Source of the DNA: an uncultured Candidatus Melainabacteria bacterium
GTDB taxonomy: Bacteria; Cyanobacteriota; Vampirovibrionia; Gastranaerophilales; Gastranaerophilaceae
NCBI GenBank assembly: GCA_934675225.1
Contig: CAKUQA010000001.1
Span: 1 to 23,138 of the forward strand
DNA length: 23,138 nucleotides
Reading direction: 5' to 3'
Position numbers and translations under genes: made by a program. The notes under the pieces were generated by a model. It was not told where the DNA came from and made no database searches. It saw nothing but the letters and a program-made list of their open reading frames with translations. Each line of letters starts with the position of its first letter. Positions within the stretch are counted from its first letter, which is position 1. Positions 1 to 7,176 of this stretch are shown piece by piece.

Positions 1-611
1 ACTCCATATTTATCAATTAAAGTCATGTGCTCTTTTGTCAAGTAGCCGGCATTTTCTCGCCATTTATATTGAGGGAATTTAGCATCAAGCTCATCCATAT
101 ATCTATCCCTGCTAACTTTGGCTAAAATACTTGCTGCTGCAATAGATGCAGAAGTTCCATCTCCTTTGATTATAAATTTTTGAGGGAAAGAAAAGTTTTT
201 AATTGCTCTGTTACCATCTACCAAGACCTGTAATTCTTTTTCTTTTAATTCTTTTGGAATACGCGAAATTACGTCAGAGCATGCTAAGTTCATAGCTTTT
301 AAAGATGCATTTAAGATGTTTATTCTCTCAATTTCATCAACTTCTATACAAATTATTGAATTTATTGTTTCGGATTTTATTATATCAAATATTTCTTCTC
401 GATGTTTTTTTGATAATTTTTTACTGTCATTTAAAATAGAAAGTCTTTCTATTAAATCATCGGATACATTATCAAAACATACAGCAGCAGCAAAAACTCC
501 TCCTGCACCGCAACCTCTGCCGGCTTCGTCTGTTCCGACTATAATTTTTCCTAAATTAATATCATAGTCAAATAATTTTTTTGACTTAATTTCATGACAT
601 ACCTTTACCAT
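1..611 (-). CDS. rnhB: Ribonuclease HII, C-terminal end cut by window edge
   Basis: Translation from the ATG at 611-609 gives about 203 residues and runs off the left edge. RNase HII removes RNA from RNA-DNA hybrids, including single misincorporated ribonucleotides. The family signatures are visible: GTDEAGRG (first catalytic Asp and Glu) near residue 22, LNDSKKLS, VDGN (second catalytic Asp), and GDGTSASIAAASILAKVSRD (third acidic site). The FPQYKW and GYLTKEH motifs follow near the edge. A GGAG motif lies just upstream inside the end of rbgA, and only 3 nt separate the rbgA stop from this ATG, so the two are translationally linked. The order rplS-rbgA-rnhB is a known conserved bacterial cluster (seen in Bacillus). 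The missing part is the last few residues only. Confidence 0.95.
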   Translation of the reverse strand, partial: MVKVCHEIKSKKLFDYDINLGKIIVGTDEAGRGCGAGGVFAAAVCFDNVSDDLIERLSILNDSKKLSKKHREEIFDIIKSETINSIICIEVDEIERINILNASLKAMNLACSDVISRIPKELKEKELQVLVDGNRAIKNFSFPQKFIIKGDGTSASIAAASILAKVSRDRYMDELDAKFPQYKWRENAGYLTKEHMTLIDKYG

Positions 612-614
612 AAA

Positions 615-1469
615 TTACTCCACAGAAGGAATTTCATCCAATATAAATTTGCCGATTTTTCCTTCTCTAAAATCTTTGAGAACATAAACAGATGTTCGTT
701 TTATATCAGGGTTTCCTCCTGCAATAATCCAATTCCTTGATTTTGCTATATTTTCAAGAGTTAATTCTTCAATTTTATAATACTCTTTTACCTGCTTCGG
801 ATATTTATTGGCTAATAATTCTAAAAGCTCATTTGCTACAGCTTCACTTGAATAGGCATTTTCAGAAACAGCATTAACAAAAGCTAATTTTTTAGCTCTG
901 ACTTGATCTTCCTGTTTCATTGGAATAATCCCTGGGGTGTCCAGCAAATCTAATTGAGGGTTTATTCGAACCCATTGTTGTTGCCTTGTGACACCGGCTT
1001 TAGCCCCTGTTTTGGTTTTGGATGATTTGGTTAATTTGTTTATAATACTTGATTTCCCAACATTAGGCATGCCAACAACCATTACTCTTGCTGCCCTTCT
1101 TAATAAACCTTTTTTCATTAAAGCTTGAATTTTTGGTTCTGACAATTCTACAGATTTTTTTACTATAAAGTTTAAATCTTTTGAGTTTTTGGCATCAGAA
1201 ATAATTGCAGGAAAACCTGTTTTATCTTCTATTATTTTGATGAATTTTTTGAGTTCTTCTATGTTTGTCAAGTCTGATTTGTTGAGCAAAATTAAACGCG
1301 GCTTTTCACCTAAAAGCCGCGTAATATTATCATAACTGCTAGATAAAGGCAGTCTTGCATCGATAACTTCTATAACGGCATCCACTAAAGAAAGTTGTTC
1401 TTTTAACTTCTTTTCAGCCTTAGCAATATGACCGGGATACCAGTGTATGTGAAGCTTATCTTTTTTCAA
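615..1469 (-). CDS. rbgA: Ribosome biogenesis GTPase A (RbgA/YlqF)
   Basis: 284 residues, the usual length. This is a circularly permuted GTPase acting in late assembly of the 50S subunit. The G motifs appear in the permuted order expected for the family: G4 NKSD (63-66), G1 GMPNVGKSS (133-141), G2 GVT (159-161) and G3 DTPG (177-180). The N-terminal WYPGH (10-14) is typical of RbgA, and the C-terminal ~80 residues form the family's rRNA-binding region. Its start overlaps the end of rplS by 14 nt, so the two are probably translationally coupled, linking production of protein L19 with a factor for the same subunit. rnhB follows 3 nt after the stop. Confidence 0.95.
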   Translation of the reverse strand: MKKDKLHIHWYPGHIAKAEKKLKEQLSLVDAVIEVIDARLPLSSSYDNITRLLGEKPRLILLNKSDLTNIEELKKFIKIIEDKTGFPAIISDAKNSKDLNFIVKKSVELSEPKIQALMKKGLLRRAARVMVVGMPNVGKSSIINKLTKSSKTKTGAKAGVTRQQQWVRINPQLDLLDTPGIIPMKQEDQVRAKKLAFVNAVSENAYSSEAVANELLELLANKYPKQVKEYYKIEELTLENIAKSRNWIIAGGNPDIKRTSVYVLKDFREGKIGKFILDEIPSVE

Positions 1470-1809
1470 TTTTTTCCTTGATACGAGTTGCCTTACCTGA
1501 ACGTTCTCTCAAGTAGTATAGTTTAGAACGTCTTACATCACCTTTTCTAAGAACTGTGATTTTGTCAATTCTAGGAGAGTTTAGTAAGAATACACGTTCA
1601 ACTCCTACACCTTGGAATACTTTTCTTACTGTGATAGTTTTGTTAACGCCAGAACCATGTTTTTTTATAACAGTACCTTCAAAAGCCTGAATTCTTTCTT
1701 TGTTACCTTCAACGATTCTTACAAAAACTTTAACAGTATCCCCAGGATTTGCATCTGTAGTAGTTTCTTTTAAATAAGATTTTTCTAATTCATCAATAAT
1801 AGGGTTCAT
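1456..1809 (-). CDS. rplS: 50S ribosomal protein L19
   Basis: 117 residues, the normal length for bacterial L19, which sits at the 30S-50S interface. Diagnostic stretches are [20 protein letters not shown] (23-42), [23 protein letters not shown] and [20 protein letters not shown]. The ATG is preceded by a Shine-Dalgarno AAAGGA with about 7 nt spacing. It is the first gene of the rplS-rbgA-rnhB transcript. A promoter (TTGAAA/TAGTAT) and a small stem-loop lie in the roughly 90-nt leader upstream and could mediate autoregulation. Confidence 0.97.
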   Translation of the reverse strand: MNPIIDELEKSYLKETTTDANPGDTVKVFVRIVEGNKERIQAFEGTVIKKHGSGVNKTITVRKVFQGVGVERVFLLNSPRIDKITVLRKGDVRRSKLYYLRERSGKATRIKEKIEKR

Positions 1810-1870
1810 TTTTACAATTCCTTTATATTATATTTCGTACTTTAACTTGTTAAAATTCCTTTTTTACAAT

Positions 1871-1891
1871 CGGTGCTCCACAAATACACCG
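1871..1891 (-). promoter_or_regulatory. Stem-loop in rplS 5' leader
   Basis: CGGTG and CACCG arms (5 bp) enclose an 11-nt loop in the predicted rplS leader RNA. Leader structures that bind the ribosomal protein are known for L19 in some bacteria (Rfam L19_leader). Whether this is one cannot be decided from a single sequence. Confidence 0.35.
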
Positions 1892-1905
1892 ACGCACGTA
1901 TATTT

Positions 1906-1934
1906 ATACTAAAACAAAGGTCTTAAAATTTCAA
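1906..1934 (-). promoter_or_regulatory. Predicted sigma70-type promoter of rplS operon
   Basis: On the minus strand, TTGAAA (1934-1929) is followed by 17 bp and TAGTAT (1911-1906). The predicted start near 1899 gives a leader of about 90 nt before rplS. Confidence 0.5.
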
Positions 1935-1967
1935 GCAGTTTTTAAAATTTTGTAATATAATTCAATT

Positions 1968-2111
1968 ATGGGCACTGATTATAAAAAATTGTTAAACAAA
2001 AATAAAAAGAAAAAATTTGCGGATCCGAAGAATATGGGTGTAAACATAGACAAAAACGAGTATTATGAGATAATTCTTTCAAATTCTGCTCATCCGGAAC
2101 AAGTTAAATAA
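1968..2111 (+). CDS. Small Lys-rich hypothetical protein (47 aa), possibly leaderless
   Basis: An uninterrupted 47-codon frame runs from ATG 1968 to TAA 2111. It encodes a very basic N-terminus (KKLLNKNKKKKF) and an acidic, Tyr-containing second half ending HPEQVK. No family is recognised. There is no Shine-Dalgarno, but a perfect TATAAT lies at 1956-1961, exactly 6 nt before the ATG. This would place the transcription start at the ATG itself, as at nadD and the purD-like gene. The -35 region is poor. It sits between the divergent rplS promoter and the tRNA-Leu promoter. The ORF is short enough that chance cannot be excluded. Confidence 0.45.
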   Translation: MGTDYKKLLNKNKKKKFADPKNMGVNIDKNEYYEIILSNSAHPEQVK

Positions 2112-2117
2112 TTTTTC

Positions 2118-2146
2118 TTGACATTCAAAAATTTTCTGTATATCAT
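2118..2146 (+). promoter_or_regulatory. Strong sigma70-type promoter for tRNA-Leu
   Basis: A perfect TTGACA (2118-2123) is followed by 17 bp and TATCAT (2141-2146). The predicted start near 2153 leaves about 90 nt of 5' leader before the tRNA, to be removed by RNase P. I recognise no structured RNA in that leader. Confidence 0.75.
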
Positions 2147-2243
2147 TGATTTGTGGTTAAGACCGCAGAGCTGAAAACTGACTAAATATCAATTTAAGTG
2201 AAAGTGGTAGACTGCAAATAAAATAAGTTTGAAAATTAAATTT

Positions 2244-2322
2244 GGGCATGTGGTGGAATGGTAGACACGCTAGTCTTAGGAACTAGTGCTAACGCGTGGG
2301 AGTTCGAGTCTCTTCATGCCCA
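2244..2322 (+). tRNA. tRNA-Leu (anticodon UAG)
   Basis: The acceptor arms GGGCATG and CATGCCC pair perfectly, with A as discriminator. The D-arm GTGGAATGGTAGAC is Leu-like. The anticodon stem CTAGT/ACTAG encloses the loop CTTAGGA, so the anticodon is TAG. A longer variable region (TGCTAACGCGT) and a T-arm with TTCGAGT follow. CCA is not encoded. No group I intron is present. Confidence 0.93.
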
Positions 2323-2338
2323 GTTTATAAAGAAAGAG

Positions 2339-2363
2339 AGCACCTGTTTATATGGTGCTTTTT
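2339..2363 (+). terminator. Rho-independent terminator after tRNA-Leu
   Basis: AGCACC (2339-2344) pairs with GGTGCT (2354-2359) around a 9-nt loop, followed by a T-run to 2363. It ends the tRNA transcript just ahead of the hydrolase gene. Confidence 0.75.
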
Positions 2364-2388
2364 GTATATATATAAGGATATGTGTACA

Positions 2389-3270
2389 ATGATTTCCCCA
2401 GTTTCTTACAAAATTAACAACTATCAATATCAACAAAACAGTATACATAAAAGTAATCAAACATTTACCGGTTTTTCTCCATTAAAAAATTATATGGATA
2501 AAACGGTATGTCGTTTTAATGTAATGTCCAAATACAGATGGCATGATGTGGATGATGATTTGAAGGTGGGGTTAAAAATTGTTTCTGAAAAAATCGGAGA
2601 TAAAATTTTTAATGCTTGGGATTTAAATCCAAATAATTCTAAAAAATATATAATGTTTTTCCATGGTATGGGGCAAAATATTTCATCAAATCAGCCTTTG
2701 TATAGAAAAATGATTGAAAAAGGTTTTGGTGTACTGTCATGTGAATATGGTGGTTTTGGTGAAAATACTGATATGATTTCCAGAGCTGCTATTAAAAATA
2801 CGGTAAAACAGTCTCTACAATATCTTAAAAATAAAAATATTAACAATATCGGTGTAACAGGTTATAGTATGGGGAGTTTTCCGGCTATTGAAACAGCATC
2901 GCAAAATCCAAATACAAAATTTCTTGTTTTGATAGCTCCGTTTAATTCTCTAAAAACAGAAGTTAGCAATATAATACAATGGAATATAATCAGAATGCCC
3001 AAAATAATAAAATTTTTGTTGAAAAAATTTCCATTTTTATTAAACAGCTTAGATAGAACGTTTAAAACTCAAAAACGATTGGCAAATATAGAAACTCCAA
3101 CTTTTTTAATTCGAGCAACCGGCGATAGAGTCGTTTCGCAAAAATCAACAAAGAGCCTTATTTGTAGCGCTAAAAATTTGAAAAGTTTTATTGAATTGCA
3201 AGAAGGCGGACACTCTATGGATGATGCAAAGTTGAGCGCTTTTAGCAATTTGCCGCTTGAAAATTTTTAA
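2389..3270 (+). CDS. Alpha/beta-hydrolase family protein
   Basis: 293 residues from the chosen start. An in-frame upstream extension would run through the tRNA and its terminator, so it is not coding. ATG 2389 is preferred over ATG 2380 because the AAGGA at 2374-2378 is correctly spaced only for 2389. Hydrolase features: oxyanion-hole HGMG (92-95), nucleophile elbow GYSMG with Ser160, the following strand TPTFLIRATGDRVV with Asp246, and EGGHSMDD with His275. This is a complete Ser-Asp-His triad. There is no signal peptide. The first 30 residues (MISPVSYK..TFTGF) look like the N-terminal style of Gastranaerophilales proteins and are probably disordered. Substrate is unknown; it resembles dienelactone-hydrolase/BAAT-like lipases. 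It converges with ugd, the two stops lying 1 nt apart with no terminator between them. Confidence 0.85.
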   Translation: MISPVSYKINNYQYQQNSIHKSNQTFTGFSPLKNYMDKTVCRFNVMSKYRWHDVDDDLKVGLKIVSEKIGDKIFNAWDLNPNNSKKYIMFFHGMGQNISSNQPLYRKMIEKGFGVLSCEYGGFGENTDMISRAAIKNTVKQSLQYLKNKNINNIGVTGYSMGSFPAIETASQNPNTKFLVLIAPFNSLKTEVSNIIQWNIIRMPKIIKFLLKKFPFLLNSLDRTFKTQKRLANIETPTFLIRATGDRVVSQKSTKSLICSAKNLKSFIELQEGGHSMDDAKLSAFSNLPLENF

Positions 3271-3271
3271 T

Positions 3272-4579
3272 TTATAAAGCTCTTTTCCCGATACAATGGT
3301 ATTCAAATCCGCGTTGTTTTAAACGTTTGTTATCGTATTGGTTTCTTCCGTCAAAAATTATAGGATTTTTCATTAGTTCTTTTATTCTGTCAAAATCAGG
3401 ACGTCTAAATTCGTTCCATTCTGTTAATAATAACATGCAGTCAGCATTTTCGAGTGCTTCATAAGAACTTTTTGCATAAGTTATTTTATCTCCAAAATAA
3501 GTTTTTGCCTGTTCAAAACCTTTGGGGTCGTAAGCTTGGATTTTTGCTCCAAATTCCAGTAATGCGTTTACTATCGTAATTGATGGAGCCATACGCATAT
3601 CATTTGTTTTTGGTTTGAATGTCAATCCCCATACACCAAACGTTTTACCTGACAAATTCATTCCAAAACGGCGTAATATTTTTGTTATAAATATTACTCT
3701 TTGTTCTTTATTTACTTCATCGGCTGCTTCAACAAGTCTGCAATTGCAGTTGTTATCTTTTGCAGTTTTTGTCAGAGCCATAACATCTTTTGGGAAACAG
3801 CTTCCACCATAACCAAGTCCCGGAAACAAAAACTGTGAGCCTATTCGTTTGTCTGAGCACATCCCGATTCGAACCATCTCAGCATCAGCTCCGACAGCTT
3901 CACAAATATTTGCGATTTCATTTGCATAAGATATTTTTATAGCTAAGAATGAATTTGCTGCATATTTAGTCATTTCAGCAGATTTTACATCCATTATTAC
4001 AAAACGGCTTGCGGTTCTGAAAAAAGGTGCATAAACTTCTTGCATTATAGCTGTTGCTTTTGGTGAATTTGAACCTATTACTACTCTGTCAGGTTTTAAA
4101 AAGTCGTCAACGGCTGCACCTTGCTTTAGAAATTCCGGATTTGAAACAACGTCAAAATCTCCATTGTAGTGTTTTTTTATAATTTCGGTAACTTTATCAG
4201 CTGTTCCAACAGGAACAGTTGATTTATTAACAATTACTTTATATTCATTGATAGATTTTCCGATGCTCTCTGCTACATCTCTAATGTAATGTAAGTCTGC
4301 AGAGCCATCTTCATTTTGAGGAGTTCCTACCGCAATAAAACAAACTAGAGATTGTTTTACTGCATAATCAATGTCTGATGAAAATTTGAGTCTACCTTCT
4401 GTAACATTGGATTTTATAAGTTCTTCCAAGCCCGGTTCAAATATTGGAATAATTCCGTTTTCGAGTTTTTTTAGCTTGTCTAAATCATTATCCACACAAA
4501 TAACGTCATTTCCCATATCCGCCAAACAGGTTCCGGCAACCAACCCAACATATCCTGTACCTATTACACAAATTTTCAT
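3272..4579 (-). CDS. ugd: UDP-glucose 6-dehydrogenase
   Basis: 435 residues, full length for the UDP-glucose/GDP-mannose dehydrogenase family. It oxidises UDP-glucose to UDP-glucuronate with two NAD+, supplying uronic acids for surface polysaccharides. Visible motifs: Rossmann GTGYVG (7-12), Asp30 ending the second strand (NAD-specific), AVGTPQNEDGSADL, STVPVGT (120-126), NPEFLKQGAAVDDFLKPDR, and the catalytic GYGGSCFPKD with Cys261. The C-terminal domain (VWGLTFKPKTNDMR onward) binds UDP. The ATG has a well-placed GGAG (GGAGATTAAATG). It is divergent from the ABC exporter gene, and both probably serve the cell envelope. Confidence 0.95.
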   Translation of the reverse strand: MKICVIGTGYVGLVAGTCLADMGNDVICVDNDLDKLKKLENGIIPIFEPGLEELIKSNVTEGRLKFSSDIDYAVKQSLVCFIAVGTPQNEDGSADLHYIRDVAESIGKSINEYKVIVNKSTVPVGTADKVTEIIKKHYNGDFDVVSNPEFLKQGAAVDDFLKPDRVVIGSNSPKATAIMQEVYAPFFRTASRFVIMDVKSAEMTKYAANSFLAIKISYANEIANICEAVGADAEMVRIGMCSDKRIGSQFLFPGLGYGGSCFPKDVMALTKTAKDNNCNCRLVEAADEVNKEQRVIFITKILRRFGMNLSGKTFGVWGLTFKPKTNDMRMAPSITIVNALLEFGAKIQAYDPKGFEQAKTYFGDKITYAKSSYEALENADCMLLLTEWNEFRRPDFDRIKELMKNPIIFDGRNQYDNKRLKQRGFEYHCIGKRAL

Positions 4580-4668
4580 TTAATCTCCTTATAATTCCTT
4601 AATATGCAATATAGCACAAAAATTTTTTTTATGAGATAATGCTAATAATAAGTAAAAAGGGGATATTC

Positions 4669-6510
4669 ATGGATTATAACTATAAATTGAAAGATACAGT
4701 GTCTAAAGATGCTTTTAATTATAAATACTTGTTAGGGAAAATATTTCCTTATATAAAACCTGTGTTGCCAAGAGCTGTGATTAATATTATTATTGCAATC
4801 CCATTAGGTTTGTTGGATGGTGTTGTAGCACTTTCTCTAAAGCCGTATTTGGATTTTGTAATTAACGGTAATCCGGAACATACTTGGTCATGGATGGGTA
4901 TTTCAGTTCATTCACAAGCTTTTTTAGCTGCTGTTATTCCGTTTGGTATAGTTGCTTTTGCGTTGTTCCAAGGTGTATTGAAATATTTGAGCAACTATTT
5001 AACAGATTGGACAGGTCAAAAAATTTCAATGGCGTTGAAAAAAGATTTGTTCAAAAAGTTGACATCTATGGACTCGCAATTCTTTGATGTAAATTCATCA
5101 GGAATTGTGTTGACAAGGTTTTTGTCAGATCCTGATGCTGCATCAAGAAATATTATAGAAATGCTAAAATCTTTTATTGCAACTTTCTTTGGGTTAATCG
5201 GACTTGTTGGTGTGCTATTATACAATTCTTGGAAGTTGGCTATAATCGGTGTGACAATTATGGCAATTGCGGTTACTCCTGTTACGTTGATTAGAAAAAG
5301 AATTAAAAAAGTTTCAAACGCAACAATGGTAGTTGGAGGAAATATGACTACTAATTTTAATGAAACTTTTGCCGGAAATAAAATTATGACGGCTTATAAT
5401 TTGCAAAATGATCAAAATGAAAAATTTGACAATCAAATTTTAGAACAATTCCACTTAGCTATGTCTTTGACAAAACGTGTCGGTTGGATGTCTCCAATTA
5501 TGTATTTTGTTTGTTCAATTGGTATAGCGCTTGTTATGGCTTACGGAAACCACTTGATTTTATCAGGACAAATGACTGCAGGTAGCTTTGCGTCATTTGT
5601 AACTTCTTTATTATTGCTTTATAAGCCGACAAAAACATTAGGAAATACTTTAACAAGTTTGCAAGGTGTGTTTGTTGCTATGAGTCGTGTGTTTGAATTG
5701 TTTGATTTGCAACCTCAAATTACATCACCTGCAAATCCTGTAAAATTAAGTAGTTTGAATAATTCAATTGATTTTAAAAATGTTAATTTTGAATATGAAC
5801 CAAATACGCCTATTTTGAAAGATTTTACACTTCATATTAATAAAGGTGAAACAATCGCATTAGTCGGAAATTCCGGAGGTGGAAAAAGTACTGTAGTGAG
5901 CCTTTTGCCTAGGTTTTATGATGTTACTTCCGGAGAAATAGATTTTGATGGTGTGGATATAAGAAAGTTTGAACTAGAGTCTTTAAGACAAAATATATCT
6001 TTTGTGTTCCAAGATAATTTCTTGTTCTCAGGTACTATTAAAGAAAATATTTTGATGGGCAACGAACATGCAACAGAAGCAGATATCGAAAAAGTTGTGA
6101 CTATGGCGCATTTGGATGAATTTGCAAATTCTCTTGAAAATGGACTTGATACTTATGTTGGAGAGAGAGGAACAACTTTATCTGGAGGTCAAAGACAGCG
6201 TGTCGCGATTGCAAGAGCTATGTTGAAAGATGCTCCAATTGTTATTTTGGATGAAGCAACTTCTGCACTTGATAACAAATCAGAAGCAATTGTTCAAAAA
6301 GCTCTTGATAATTTAATTCAAAATAAAACAGTTTTTGTAATTGCTCACAGATTGTCTACGATTAAAAATGCAGATAGAATAGCAGTTGTTGATGAAGGCA
6401 GATTGGCTGAATTAGGAACTCATGATGAGTTGATGAATATTCAAGATGGTAAGTATAAATATCTATATGAAATGCAGTTCAAAAATCAAGAAGAACTGGT
6501 AAAAGAATAA
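4669..6510 (+). CDS. MsbA-like ABC exporter (fused transmembrane and ATPase domains)
   Basis: 613 residues from ATG 4669, chosen because AGGGGAT lies just upstream; an in-frame ATG at 4639 has no ribosome site. It is a half-size type IV ABC exporter. Roughly residues 30-320 form the six-helix membrane domain, and 345-600 form the nucleotide-binding domain with Walker A GNSGGGKST (~399), Q-loop FVFQDN, signature LSGGQRQR (~504), Walker B VILDEAT (~525), D-loop SALD and H-loop AHR. The layout and motifs match MsbA/lipid-flippase exporters, and the neighbouring ugd suggests export of a lipid-linked envelope component. The substrate cannot be read from the sequence, so no gene symbol is given. 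A strong terminator follows. Confidence 0.9.
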   Translation: MDYNYKLKDTVSKDAFNYKYLLGKIFPYIKPVLPRAVINIIIAIPLGLLDGVVALSLKPYLDFVINGNPEHTWSWMGISVHSQAFLAAVIPFGIVAFALFQGVLKYLSNYLTDWTGQKISMALKKDLFKKLTSMDSQFFDVNSSGIVLTRFLSDPDAASRNIIEMLKSFIATFFGLIGLVGVLLYNSWKLAIIGVTIMAIAVTPVTLIRKRIKKVSNATMVVGGNMTTNFNETFAGNKIMTAYNLQNDQNEKFDNQILEQFHLAMSLTKRVGWMSPIMYFVCSIGIALVMAYGNHLILSGQMTAGSFASFVTSLLLLYKPTKTLGNTLTSLQGVFVAMSRVFELFDLQPQITSPANPVKLSSLNNSIDFKNVNFEYEPNTPILKDFTLHINKGETIALVGNSGGGKSTVVSLLPRFYDVTSGEIDFDGVDIRKFELESLRQNISFVFQDNFLFSGTIKENILMGNEHATEADIEKVVTMAHLDEFANSLENGLDTYVGERGTTLSGGQRQRVAIARAMLKDAPIVILDEATSALDNKSEAIVQKALDNLIQNKTVFVIAHRLSTIKNADRIAVVDEGRLAELGTHDELMNIQDGKYKYLYEMQFKNQEELVKE

Positions 6511-6533
6511 TTTTTATAAAAATTTATATAGCT

Positions 6534-6571
6534 AAAAAATCCGATGTATAAAATTTATATCGGATTTTTTT
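6534..6571 (+). terminator. Rho-independent terminator after the ABC exporter
   Basis: AATCCGAT (stem) at about 6538-6545 pairs with ATCGGATT at 6559-6566, flanked by A- and T-runs. The stem is therefore extended by A-T pairs and could act in both directions. Confidence 0.85.
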
Positions 6572-6593
6572 ATGTACTTTATTTAAAGAAATA

Positions 6594-6622
6594 TTGAAAT
6601 ACTTCCTCTAATATGTTAAAAT
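6594..6622 (+). promoter_or_regulatory. Predicted promoter of the interrupted pilin gene
   Basis: TTGAAA (6594-6599), 17 bp, then TAAAAT (6617-6622) preceded by TGT, giving an extended -10. The start near 6629 gives a 26-nt leader with a strong Shine-Dalgarno GAGAGGAA (6643-6650) before ATG 6655. A 9-bp inverted repeat, ACTTCCTCT (6601-6609) and AGAGGAAGT (6644-6652), brackets the -10. Confidence 0.65.
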
Positions 6623-6682
6623 AGTAATGTATTAATAAAAAAGAGAGGAAGTTTATGAAAAATTTTAGATTACGCTTTGTTC

Positions 6683-6692
6683 GGGGGGGGGG
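6683..6692 (+). repeat. Homopolymeric G10 tract in codons 10-13 of the pilin gene
   Basis: Ten consecutive G in an AT-rich region. With 10 G the frame closes at TAA 14 nt into the downstream sequence; with 11 G it joins the long pilin frame; with 12 G it stops within about 12 codons. This is the standard architecture of slipped-strand phase variation. Confidence 0.9.
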
Positions 6693-6777
6693 CAATCGCT
6701 AAAACTTTCTCATAATCATGGTTTTGAGCTATTTGAAGTGTTAAAAGGCTCGTCTTTTTATAGTGGAGTCTTAAAAA

Positions 6778-6838
6778 GATTCTTCGCTCTGCTCAGAATG
6801 ACAGTGGATGTCACTCTGAACTTGATTCAGAGTCTATC
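6778..6838. repeat. Dispersed-repeat-like pair of palindromic units
   Basis: First unit: GATTCTTCGCTCTGCTCAGA followed by ATGACA (from 6778). Second unit (6809-6838) holds a perfect 8-bp inverted repeat, ACTCTGAA/TTCAGAGT, with a 5-nt loop at 6813-6833. Sequences of this type recur between genes in many bacterial genomes. A related copy of the first unit is at 7147-7176. Confidence 0.7.
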
Positions 6839-6879
6839 AATGCTGGTTATGATTGCAACAAGTTTGAGGTTACAAAAGA

Positions 6880-7026
6880 CCCCTCACCCTATCCCTGTCT
6901 TGAATTTGCTTCACGCTCACAGAATTCCACAAAAGTGGCATCGCCACAGTTTGTTCCATCTGCTCGCTATCCGGACTCGTTACACTCCGTCCGTACGCAA
7001 ATTCGCTCTCCCACAAGGGGCGAGGG
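6880..7026. repeat. Composite GC-rich repeat element
   Basis: It begins CCCCTCACCCTATCCCTGTC and ends CTCTCCCACAAGGGGCGAGG, a pair of ends known from a common intergenic repeat. Between them lies a ~103-bp block bounded by the perfect inverted repeat GAATTTGC (6902-6909) and GCAAATTC (6997-7004). That block contains a hairpin GTGGC-ATC-GCCAC (6935-6947). This looks like one small palindromic element nested in another. GC content is visibly above the surroundings. Confidence 0.6.
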
Positions 7027-7035
7027 AAAAAATAA

Positions 7036-7062
7036 GTCATGTTGAGGCGACGCCGAAACATC
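7036..7062. repeat. Palindromic dispersed-repeat-like unit
   Basis: An imperfect palindrome at 7039-7061: ATGTT-GA-GGCG-A-CGCC-GA-AACAT. It matches the style of the widespread GTCATGTTGAG...GAAACATC intergenic repeat. Confidence 0.6.
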
Positions 7063-7119
7063 GCATGGTTGTAAAACTTGAAAAGTTTAACTTTTTAAAG
7101 AATAAAAATAGAGAAAGTG

Positions 7120-7140
7120 TTGTTAATTTAAAATTAACAA
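7120..7140. repeat. Perfect 10-bp AT-rich inverted repeat
   Basis: TTGTTAATTT and AAATTAACAA surround a single central A. It lies inside the open leader frame. Confidence 0.75.
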
Positions 7141-7146
7141 ATAAGC

Positions 7147-7176
7147 TGGATTCTTTCGCATTCGCTCAGAATGACC
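7147..7176. repeat. Second copy of the CGCTCAGAATGAC-type repeat
   Basis: GGATTCTTTCGCATTCGCTC plus AGAATGACC is a diverged direct copy of the unit at 6778. Both encode a similar FA..QND/LLRMT-type peptide in different registers. Confidence 0.6.

Noticed and set aside
316..567. 83-residue plus-strand frame
   Set aside because: Antisense to rnhB, whose catalytic motifs are all intact on the minus strand.
2296..2388. N-terminal extension of the hydrolase to 2296
   Set aside because: It would read through the 3' half of tRNA-Leu and its terminator. The ribosome site fits ATG 2389.
6778..7176. An insertion sequence or transposon remnant
   Set aside because: No transposase-like frame, terminal inverted repeats of an IS or target duplication. 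The units look like short dispersed palindromic repeats.
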